Below, piece by piece: positions 1 to 5,608 of a DNA stretch of 6,552 nucleotides (its first letter is position 1; each line of letters opens with the position of its first letter). Origin of the DNA: an uncultured Gammaproteobacteria bacterium (GTDB taxonomy: Bacteria > Pseudomonadota > Gammaproteobacteria > Pseudomonadales > DT-91); the NCBI GenBank assembly GCA_929200485.1, contig CAKMZU010000205.1, positions 1 through 6,552 on the forward strand. Direction: 5' to 3'. The notes under the pieces were generated by a model. That model was not told where the DNA came from, did not search any database, and saw only the letters and a list, made by a program, of their open reading frames with translations. The position numbers and the translations under genes were made by a program.

Positions 1-171
1 AAACACAGGCTAACCAGTGCCAGAATTGAGGCAGGCAATGTCAGCATTGGTATGATAAGAAAGCGAGCAAAAGGGATTAAAGATACCGAATATTTTAAAC
101 TTAAAATCAGGCAATCATCCTTGCCTGAAGAACATTCAATTTTCTATTTTAACCAAAAAATTAGACACTAA
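1..171 (+). CDS. possible C-terminal fragment of an unknown gene cut by the left edge
   Basis: Plus-strand frame 1 is open from the first base to a TAA at 169-171, giving 56 codons. The other two plus frames hit stops within the first 30 bases. The translated piece is rich in Lys, Arg and Ile and ends in FYFNQKIRH; I do not recognise a family. If real, it would be the tail of a gene entering from the left and converging on the reductase gene, with 25 bp between the two stops. Against it, a hairpin that looks like a terminator for the opposite strand lies inside it (103-128), the frame is short enough to be open by chance, and one minus frame is also open over most of the stretch (though without a good start). 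Confidence 0.35.
   Translation, partial: KHRLTSARIEAGNVSIGMIRKRAKGIKDTEYFKLKIRQSSLPEEHSIFYFNQKIRH
103..128 (-). terminator. candidate rho-independent terminator after the reductase gene
   Basis: A perfect 8-bp inverted repeat, TCAGGCAA (107-114) and TTGCCTGA (121-128), encloses a 6-nt loop. Read on the minus strand, the stem is followed at once by TTTT (106-103) and more A/T-rich sequence, which is the form of an intrinsic terminator. It lies about 70 bp past the reductase stop. On the plus strand there is no T run after the stem, so it would act mainly on minus-strand transcripts. Confidence 0.55.
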
Positions 172-196
172 AGCGGAGAAGAACCAAAATATTATA

Positions 197-949
197 TTAC
201 TGCTCACTCGCCTCATTCCTTGCCACAATCAAAGGAGTGCATTGAATTCTTATCGAAGGGATAGATGCACCAGGAGAAAGCCCCATCACCCATTGAACCG
301 TATCAACTAAATCCTTTGTTTGAATAACTTCCTCTTCATCAAAAGGTAAATCATCGCGGGTCATATCTGTATTAACCAAACCTGGGCAAAGACAAGTCAC
401 CTTTACCTTGTCTTTTAACATTAAATGAAAAAGTGTTTCAGCGTAATGAACAATAGCCGCCTTGCTTGAGCCGTACGCACCACTATGGCCTTTGTGTATG
501 TAAGCAGAATTAGACCCCATAATAAAAATATGACCACCGCCAGCTTCAGCCATTCGTTTACTGACAAGATTACAAATCGCAATGGTAGACAGGACATTTA
601 CCTGATAAACCTTCTGCCAGCTTAAGCTTGGGGTTTCCAACATATCTGGAACAGACACACCTGCACTGGCAAAAAATACATCCGGGACTGGCATCAGTGA
701 AAATTGATTAGAACAAGCTTCATCAACCGCCGCAGGCTGATTATAATCCAGCGCGATTGTTTCAATGCGTGCATCAGGATGATACTGCTGGATGACATCA
801 GAAAAGTCATTTAGCCTTTTTTCATTTTGAGCACAAAGCGTCAGGTTATAATTCAGCTTGGCAAAATGCTTCACCATGGCTGCACCAATTCCTCGACTCG
901 CGCCAGTAATCAATGCGTGCTTCAAAGTCTTCTCCCACTTCTCAGTCAT
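197..949 (-). CDS. SDR family NAD(P)-dependent oxidoreductase
   Basis: A classical short-chain dehydrogenase/reductase of 250 residues, the usual length for the family, with a single Rossmann fold and probably cytosolic. The cofactor glycine motif TGASRGIG is at residues 15-22. The active-site set is complete: Asn118 (in QVNVLS), Ser146, Tyr159 and Lys163 (YGSSK). PGLVNTDM follows at 189-196. The second strand ends in AQN (40-42) with no acidic residue, which favours NADP(H). The usual NNAG motif reads ASAG (94-97). Its substrate cannot be told from sequence. The ATG at 949 follows an in-frame stop at 970-968, so no much longer start exists; no good Shine-Dalgarno sequence precedes it, and a hairpin plus T run lies directly upstream. 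It is 124 bp from the lipoprotein gene and need not share its function. Confidence 0.92.
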   Translation of the reverse strand: MTEKWEKTLKHALITGASRGIGAAMVKHFAKLNYNLTLCAQNEKRLNDFSDVIQQYHPDARIETIALDYNQPAAVDEACSNQFSLMPVPDVFFASAGVSVPDMLETPSLSWQKVYQVNVLSTIAICNLVSKRMAEAGGGHIFIMGSNSAYIHKGHSGAYGSSKAAIVHYAETLFHLMLKDKVKVTCLCPGLVNTDMTRDDLPFDEEEVIQTKDLVDTVQWVMGLSPGASIPSIRIQCTPLIVARNEASEQ

Positions 950-985
950 TGAAAAAATCTTATCATTTCATTTATCACTGATAAG
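950..985 (-). promoter_or_regulatory. hairpin plus T run in the leader of the reductase gene
   Basis: CTTATCA (959-965) and TGATAAG (979-985) are perfect 7-bp inverted arms with a 13-nt loop. On the minus strand the stem is followed by a six-T run (957-952) and then, 3 nt later, the ATG at 949. A second, competing pairing shares one arm: TTATC (972-976) with GATAA (980-984), loop 3 nt. It could be an attenuator in RNA or a GATAA-type operator in DNA; the sequence does not decide which. Confidence 0.35.
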
Positions 986-1053
986 CGAAGTAAGAAATAG
1001 TTCCCCAAAATAACAGAATCAGTAAGGTAGATTTCTTTGACAAATAAACGGAG

Positions 1054-1079
1054 ATAATAACTACATATAATAACTACAT
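1054..1079. repeat. perfect 13-bp tandem duplication over the lipoprotein stop codon
   Basis: The unit ATAATAACTACAT occurs at 1054-1066 and again directly at 1067-1079. The right copy holds the last codon and stop of the lipoprotein gene (ATG TAG on the minus strand). The left copy repeats the same ATG TAG just past the gene end. It looks like a simple slippage duplication and does not change the protein. Confidence 0.85.
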
Positions 1080-1601
1080 AAAGGTGACACTGACTGAACG
1101 GGTAACGCAAATATCGCTTGCTTCATAATGACAAGCCTTCAGAATATAGTAAGATGGGCTGCTGATATTGATAATATCACCGGTCAGAGTTTCTGAAAAA
1201 GCTCCTTGAAAATCGCCTGAAGTAGTAAAAGAACAGCTTAGTAACATCTCATGGCTATAATTGCAGGTCAACGTAGAGTCCGAACAATAGTTTGAGTTAA
1301 GACTTCCATTGTTTGGCGAACAATCTTGCGGCCCAAAAATTTTAGGATCATCTGATACATCAAGAGAATCGTCTTTACTCAAATAAAGACTGGCAACATA
1401 ACGGTTATCAGCTTGCTCGGTGGATACTTTCCATTGAATGTTGTGCTCACCTTCATTGCTGGTAGAGTCAACAACAATCCCGTCGTCTTTAATTGACAGT
1501 TTAAAAGATTCAATTTTTACTTTATGGGGCTGATGATTCAACCCACTATCTCCGCAGGCAAATAAAACAAGACATAAAAGAGCAACAAACGTCTTTCGCA
1601 T
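1074..1601 (-). CDS. putative outer-membrane lipoprotein, cysteine-rich, unknown function
   Basis: A 175-residue protein with a lipoprotein signal peptide: a short basic start (MRKT), a hydrophobic stretch over residues 5-15, and the lipobox LFAC at 13-16, so Cys16 would be lipidated. Gly17 at position +2 is not an inner-membrane retention signal, so the outer membrane is likely. The mature part has six further cysteines (94, 106, 113, 123, 157, 165), an even number that suits disulfides in the periplasm. The pattern Y-x-A-S-L-Y-L-S-K-D (68-77) and the ending YYILKAC...VTRSVSVTF look like a beta-sandwich of Ig or CARDB type; this is an impression from spacing, not a firm assignment. The ATG at 1601 has a good ribosome site, AAGGA, 6 nt upstream. 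It is flanked by 100-bp and 124-bp gaps, so it may be transcribed separately. Confidence 0.75.
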   Translation of the reverse strand: MRKTFVALLCLVLFACGDSGLNHQPHKVKIESFKLSIKDDGIVVDSTSNEGEHNIQWKVSTEQADNRYVASLYLSKDDSLDVSDDPKIFGPQDCSPNNGSLNSNYCSDSTLTCNYSHEMLLSCSFTTSGDFQGAFSETLTGDIINISSPSYYILKACHYEASDICVTRSVSVTFM

Positions 1602-1625
1602 TTTTCATCCTTAAAAAATTAAAGG

Positions 1626-1690
1626 CTATCTAACAGGAGGTGACTTAACGCCAAAAATTTTAAGGCTGTCAATAAATTCGCGTTAGATAG
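1626..1690 (-). promoter_or_regulatory. competing inverted repeats in the fumarase-lipoprotein gap
   Basis: CTATCTAAC (1626-1634) and GTTAGATAG (1682-1690) are perfect 9-bp inverted arms 47 nt apart. TAACGC (1646-1651) and GCGTTA (1680-1685) are perfect 6-bp arms that use part of the same right-hand segment, so the two stems cannot form together. On the minus strand the outer stem is followed by a T-rich stretch and then the lipoprotein ribosome site. Possible roles are a fumarase-end terminator, a leader switch for the lipoprotein gene, or an operator pair. Confidence 0.35.
1644..1672 (-). promoter_or_regulatory. possible sigma70 promoter for the lipoprotein gene
   Basis: On the minus strand a perfect -35 box TTGACA (1672-1667) is followed after 17 nt by GTTAAG (1649-1644), a poor -10 match (3 of 6). 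Another candidate is TATACT (1694-1689), a good -10 (5 of 6) without a convincing -35. Either would place the start of transcription ahead of the gene at 1601. The two choices differ in whether the inverted repeats of this gap are carried in the RNA. Confidence 0.3.
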
Positions 1691-1701
1691 TATAAAAAAT
1701 G

Positions 1702-3096
1702 CTATGAACCATCAACAATTTTGTTCAACTTTTCTGACAGCTTAGCGGCAAAGCTTAGTTTGTCATCAACCCCTTTCGCCTCTGCTGCCTCAGCTAATGA
1801 GCAATGATTTTCTAACGCATAATGAGCAATCGCTGATGCCGCATCATAACCTATATCAGGGGCCAACAAGGTCACCAAGGATAGATTATTAGATAGATTT
1901 TTCTCACTTTGTTGTGTATTTATGGTTAAACCCTGAATACAAAAATTTGAAAAACTCTCAATCGATTCGGTTAACAACTGAATACTTTCATAAAGGTTAT
2001 AAAAGATCACAGGCCGATAAGTGTTTAATTGGCATTGACCCTGAGATGCCGCCATACTTACCGTTAAATCATTACCAAACACCTGCAGACAAACCATACT
2101 CAATGCTTCGCACTGTGTCGGGTTAACTTTTCCTGGCATAATTGAACTGCCTGGCTCATTAGCTGGCAGCTCCCACTCATTAAACCCACAGCGAGGCCCG
2201 CTACCCATTAAGCGAACATCATTAGCCAGTTTCAAAAGGCTTGCTGCCAATGTTTTTAAAAGCCCACTAATCAAACAAGTCGATTTTTCAGAAGAAACCG
2301 CTGCATATAAATCATCAGATGCGTTAAATGGTAAATCATAATGCTCCGCTAATAACTCGGCGACATCCTCACCAAAACCTGCTGGCGCATTCGCCCCTGA
2401 ACCAATCGCTGTCCCCCCTATCGCTAGAGGGTAAAGGCATTCCAATCCCTGCGACATCTTACCCTTTATTTCTGTCAGATCATGAGCAAAAGCCGTTAAA
2501 GCAAACCCTGCACGCATAGGCAGCGCATCCATCAGGTGCGTTCTGCCAACACTAATCACTTCATTAAATATGCCAGCTTTAGATTTCAGGTTTTCAATCA
2601 GACCTTGCAAACCCGGTAATAGCTGGTAATAAATATTCGTTGAAATAGCCACATGAATGGCCGTAGGAAAGATGTCATTTGACGATTGCGAGCAATTCAC
2701 ATGATCATTGGGATGAACGGTCACATCAGAGCCCTCATCTTTAAGCTTTTGAGTCGCAAGCTGTGCAATAACCTCATTGACGTTCATATTGGTTTGTGTG
2801 CCTGAACCCGTTTGCCAGATATGCAACGGAAACTGATCATCATAGCGCCCAGATAACACCTGATCACAGGCATGAACAATGGCGTTCACGCGCTCTGAAT
2901 CCATTACCCCCTTTTCCAGATTCACCTGTGCTGCCGCTTTTTTTATAAAGACCAGCGTTTGAATAAAATCCTTCGGGAAAATTTGATTTCCAATCGAAAA
3001 GTAGTGCAGAGATCGCTGAGTCTGTTGCCCCCATAGAGCCCCCTCATCAATAGATAAGGGTTTAAAAAAATCATCTGACACACGAGATTCAGTCAT
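1702..3096 (-). CDS. fumC: class II fumarate hydratase-like protein (FumC family)
   Basis: A 464-residue member of the fumarase/aspartase superfamily, close to the usual class II fumarase length. FumC enzymes are homotetramers that interconvert fumarate and L-malate without an iron-sulfur cluster. Family motifs are in order: TGSGTQTNMN (96-105), HPND (128-131), SQSSND (136-141), GRTH with the active-site His187, and the signature GSSIMPGKVNP (316-326) with the catalytic Ser317 loop and Lys323. Departures from the common pattern lie after GRTHL: MDALPMRAGFA replaces the usual QDATPxTxGQE. I recall a THLMDA form in some Pseudomonas FumC proteins, so this may be a known branch. A TTG at 3099 could extend it by one residue, but GGAG 6 nt before the ATG at 3096 favours the ATG. 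It starts 43 bp after the YcsI-like gene with no terminator seen, so co-transcription is likely. Confidence 0.88.
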   Translation of the reverse strand: MTESRVSDDFFKPLSIDEGALWGQQTQRSLHYFSIGNQIFPKDFIQTLVFIKKAAAQVNLEKGVMDSERVNAIVHACDQVLSGRYDDQFPLHIWQTGSGTQTNMNVNEVIAQLATQKLKDEGSDVTVHPNDHVNCSQSSNDIFPTAIHVAISTNIYYQLLPGLQGLIENLKSKAGIFNEVISVGRTHLMDALPMRAGFALTAFAHDLTEIKGKMSQGLECLYPLAIGGTAIGSGANAPAGFGEDVAELLAEHYDLPFNASDDLYAAVSSEKSTCLISGLLKTLAASLLKLANDVRLMGSGPRCGFNEWELPANEPGSSIMPGKVNPTQCEALSMVCLQVFGNDLTVSMAASQGQCQLNTYRPVIFYNLYESIQLLTESIESFSNFCIQGLTINTQQSEKNLSNNLSLVTLLAPDIGYDAASAIAHYALENHCSLAEAAEAKGVDDKLSFAAKLSEKLNKIVDGS

Positions 3097-3139
3097 CAAT
3101 CACTCCATCGCTCAGATAGGATTAAAGGTTTAACATAGC

Positions 3140-3928
3140 TCAATAAGTTACGGATGCAAACGCCTCATTTTTAATGTCGGTGACCAACAGATACCCCGGT
3201 GTATGTGTAATCGCTATCGGTAATTTTGCCGACATCAGTGCGATGTGAGATGTAATACCACAAGCCCAAAATAATGGAATCTCATTGTTATCGATAGAAA
3301 GAGGTTCGCCAAAATCCGGTCTGCTTAAATCATCAATACCCAAAGTCAACGGATCACCGACATGCAATGGCGCACCATTGACCTTTGGAAATTTTGCCGA
3401 AACATCAATCGCAGACTGAACATCCTTCGTTAAAACAGGCCGCATACTGACAATCAACTGTGCATCAAAAGGTGGCACAGGTTCACAGCGAATATGGGTT
3501 CGGTACATAGGTCCAAGCACTCCTTCACTGAGTCGTCTTATTTCAAGGCCAGCATCATAAAAGGCTTCTTCAAAGGAGTAAGCAGAACCGAGGGCAAAAG
3601 CAACAAAATCGTCACGCCACAGGTTTTGAATATCCGCCTGCTGCCGAACAAGCTTACCATATTCAAAAATCTGGTAGTTGACGATATCAAAGCGAAGATC
3701 AATATCACCCAGCTCTGGCATCTGGTACGAGCCAACAGCAGACCTTGCCACTAGCGGACAAGCCTTGGGATTCTGGTGACAAAACCGTGCAAAAGCATCA
3801 GCATAGGCTTCTGGCACTATCACTAAATTGCAATGAATAAAGCCGCGGGCCTGCCCTGATGTAAATGATCTATATTGACCCGCCCGGGTCATTTGCCTTA
3901 GTGTTTGAGGACAATTCAATTGATGCAT
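3140..3928 (-). CDS. YcsI-like putative hydro-lyase, DUF1445/UPF0317 (D-glutamate cyclase-like)
   Basis: A 262-residue member of the DUF1445/UPF0317 family, of normal length. Family landmarks are the N-terminal PQTLRQMTRAGQY...TSGQARGFIHCNLVIVP (7-39), NPKACPL (53-59), SFEEAFYDAGLEIRR (118-132), GPMYRTHI (139-146), VSMRP (160-164), NGAPLHVGDPLTLGI (184-198), PDFGEP (204-209), PLFWACGITS (218-227) and ITHTPGYLLVTD (240-251). The exact reaction is unsettled: relatives are annotated as hydro-lyases, and a related domain occurs in the human D-glutamate cyclase. Family members sit next to 5-oxoprolinase genes in Bacillus, as here. An ATG at 3994 would add 22 residues lying wholly inside pxpC with no family likeness; the ATG at 3928 has GGAAG 6 nt upstream and keeps the conserved N-terminus, so I chose it. 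The overlap with pxpC is then 59 bp. Confidence 0.88.
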   Translation of the reverse strand: MHQLNCPQTLRQMTRAGQYRSFTSGQARGFIHCNLVIVPEAYADAFARFCHQNPKACPLVARSAVGSYQMPELGDIDLRFDIVNYQIFEYGKLVRQQADIQNLWRDDFVAFALGSAYSFEEAFYDAGLEIRRLSEGVLGPMYRTHIRCEPVPPFDAQLIVSMRPVLTKDVQSAIDVSAKFPKVNGAPLHVGDPLTLGIDDLSRPDFGEPLSIDNNEIPLFWACGITSHIALMSAKLPIAITHTPGYLLVTDIKNEAFASVTY

Positions 3929-4907
3929 AAACGGCTTCCAATTCTTCCAGGAGGCGTTGCTGACCTTGGTAAACTTCATGCGCTTTTTGCTCATTCACCA
4001 TCAAAAATTGCACGGTATCCTGCGGCTTAAGCTGTGCAACCTGAGGCCAATCTGCCTGAATCACATGAGCAATACGCGGGTAACCACCTATCGTTTGCGC
4101 ATCCATTCCTGCAATGATTGGCAAACCTGAAGGTGGAAGCTGGATATTCCCCGCCATTAAGCCTGTTGATATGAGTTGATAGCCTTCCTTAGAGGCATCC
4201 TCTTTTAAAGACTTTTCAGTATGCTCTGTTTTTTCAATGGCTTTATTTATAAACAATGGGGCACCGGCTAAGCGAATACCCATACGGTTTGACAACGGAG
4301 AAACGGTAAAAGTTCTGAGGGTAAATTCAGATAAAACATTCTGAGGGAAATGGACAGTTTCAACACAAGGGACACACCGTAACAAATAATGCCCCGTCAG
4401 GCCTGGCAGGCACTTTTCTGGCAATGCACGGAATTCAACCTGTTTAGTGTTTATAAGATTGATTCTATCGTTTGCCTGCAACGCGCGCCCCTTAAAGCCA
4501 CCAAAGCCTGCTAAAAGATGCGTACCAAAGCCACCTAAAACCTTGGGTATATCCCAATCAGCAGAGACGGACAAATACGCCCTGACCCCTTTATGACAAC
4601 GCCCAAAAACCAGCTTATCACCTGGCTTAACATCAAAATTTTCATTCATTGATTGCGGATTGCCGTTCAACGTTAAATCAAATTGTGCGCCAGTCACTGC
4701 AACCGTCAACGCTTCTTCAAAGCAAATCGACGGTCCTGTCATGGTAATTTCAAGTAACGGGTGATATTTCTTACAGCCAACGAGCCAATTGGCAAAAAAC
4801 GCACAGAGGGTATCCATAACACCACCTCTGGAAATCCCCTTATCCATCAACCCAAAACGACCCAGATCTTGAATACTGGTTTGTAATCCTGCCTCTTCAA
4901 TTAACAT
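3870..4907 (-). CDS. pxpC: 5-oxoprolinase subunit PxpC (KipA/AHS2 family)
   Basis: PxpC works with PxpA and PxpB as the ATP-dependent 5-oxoprolinase, which hydrolyses 5-oxoproline to L-glutamate in the cytosol; it belongs to the carboxyltransferase domain C/D (AHS2, KipA) family. At 345 residues it is slightly long. Visible landmarks are LQTSIQDLGRFG (8-19), SRGGVMD (26-32), LEITMTGP (52-59), VTGA (71-74), RAYLSV (109-114), SNRMGIRLAG (206-215), LPPSGLPIIAGMDAQTIGGYPRI (257-279) and the proline-containing VAQLKPQD (290-297). A charged Lys/Glu-rich stretch at about 220-243 sits between conserved blocks and looks inserted. The C-terminal tail after about 305 is predicted helical and overlaps the start of the next gene. 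Its ATG overlaps the pxpB stop (ATGTTAA, 7-bp overlap) and has only a weak ribosome site, which points to translational coupling. Confidence 0.94.
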   Translation of the reverse strand: MLIEEAGLQTSIQDLGRFGLMDKGISRGGVMDTLCAFFANWLVGCKKYHPLLEITMTGPSICFEEALTVAVTGAQFDLTLNGNPQSMNENFDVKPGDKLVFGRCHKGVRAYLSVSADWDIPKVLGGFGTHLLAGFGGFKGRALQANDRINLINTKQVEFRALPEKCLPGLTGHYLLRCVPCVETVHFPQNVLSEFTLRTFTVSPLSNRMGIRLAGAPLFINKAIEKTEHTEKSLKEDASKEGYQLISTGLMAGNIQLPPSGLPIIAGMDAQTIGGYPRIAHVIQADWPQVAQLKPQDTVQFLMVNEQKAHEVYQGQQRLLEELEAVYASIELSSNTKANDPGGSI

Positions 4908-5608
4908 GGTTTTTCTGTCACTCGGTTTTTCTGCTTTCGTTGATTGAAGTCCTCCAGGCTAATAGGTATAAAACGAATGGTATCCAATGGCTTTACTGCA
5001 AAAGGTTGCTCAGCGTCTGGATTGAAAAACTGCATAGGTGTTTGACCGAGGATATGCCATCCTGCAGGGCTCGCAACCGGATAAACACCCGTCTGTGAAC
5101 CGCCAATACCTACACTCCCCGCTGGCACTTGCGTGACAGGCGTCAATTTTCTTGGGCAATGCAAGGTTTCATCAAGACCACCAAGGTACAGAAAGCCCGG
5201 CAAAAATCCTAACATATGCACCAAATACTCAGGATGCGAATGCCGCTTTATGACCTCATCAACGCTAAGATTAACTCGATCAGCAAAGGATAATAGATCA
5301 ATCCCCAAGCTCTTATGATAGCAAACAGGCACGTCAATACATTTGGTTTCTTTCAGGCCTTTGGATTCAAAATCAGAAATCAACCGTCTCATCTCATCAA
5401 GACATTGCGATTTATCTAATGAATAACTCAGTACAGTTAAACTGTTGTATGCAGGGATTGTTTCGATAGTGCCCACTGGCCAAATAGCACGAAAGCTGTC
5501 TGCCAGGCCAATGATATATTGTGATAATGCCGCACTCACAGGCTCATCAAAAATAACGGTAAAACCGATTTCAGAATTTGGTTCAATACGATACGGGTAT
5601 TGAGTCAT
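4901..5608 (-). CDS. pxpB: 5-oxoprolinase subunit PxpB (KipI/AHS1 family)
   Basis: PxpB is the partner of PxpC in the 5-oxoprolinase complex and belongs to the carboxyltransferase domain A/B (AHS1) family, whose Bacillus member KipI is also known as an inhibitor of the sporulation kinase KinA. At 235 residues it is of normal size. Landmarks are IPAYNSLTVL (51-60), DVPVCY (92-97), HPEYLVHMLGFLPGFLYLGGL (125-145), VPAGSVGIGGSQTGVYP (161-177) and SPAGWHILGQTP (180-191), all strongly conserved in the family. The ATG at 5608 shares one base with the pxpA stop (TAATG), so translation is probably coupled; the purine-rich sequence upstream is weak. A role as a kinase inhibitor is not suggested here, since all three oxoprolinase subunits are adjacent and no KipR-type regulator is present. 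Confidence 0.95.
   Translation of the reverse strand: MTQYPYRIEPNSEIGFTVIFDEPVSAALSQYIIGLADSFRAIWPVGTIETIPAYNSLTVLSYSLDKSQCLDEMRRLISDFESKGLKETKCIDVPVCYHKSLGIDLLSFADRVNLSVDEVIKRHSHPEYLVHMLGFLPGFLYLGGLDETLHCPRKLTPVTQVPAGSVGIGGSQTGVYPVASPAGWHILGQTPMQFFNPDAEQPFAVKPLDTIRFIPISLEDFNQRKQKNRVTEKPC

Noticed and set aside
1015..1043. TTGTCA with GATTCT as a promoter for the reductase gene
   Set aside because: The -35 is good at 5 of 6, but the -10 matches only 3 of 6, too weak to list as a feature.
1914..2126. Plus-strand open frame of 70 codons
   Set aside because: It lies wholly inside the strongly conserved fumarase gene on the other strand and has no family likeness.
2328..2519. Plus-strand open frame of 63 codons
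   Set aside because: Antisense shadow of the fumarase gene, proline- and leucine-rich as expected for a shadow.
3097..3099. TTG as start of the fumarase gene
   Set aside because: It sits only 3 nt from the GGAG ribosome site, while the next codon is an ATG at a normal 6-nt spacing.
3538..3735. Minus-strand open frame of 65 codons in another frame
   Set aside because: Inside the YcsI-like gene, whose own frame carries the family motifs.
3494..3754. Plus-strand open frame of 86 codons
   Set aside because: Antisense to the conserved YcsI-like gene; no recognisable protein.
5133..5318. Plus-strand open frame of 61 codons
   Set aside because: Antisense to the conserved core of pxpB.
4901..5608. 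KipI as an anti-kinase (sporulation control) protein
   Set aside because: The full PxpA-PxpB-PxpC set is present and nothing here points to sporulation; oxoprolinase is the simpler reading.
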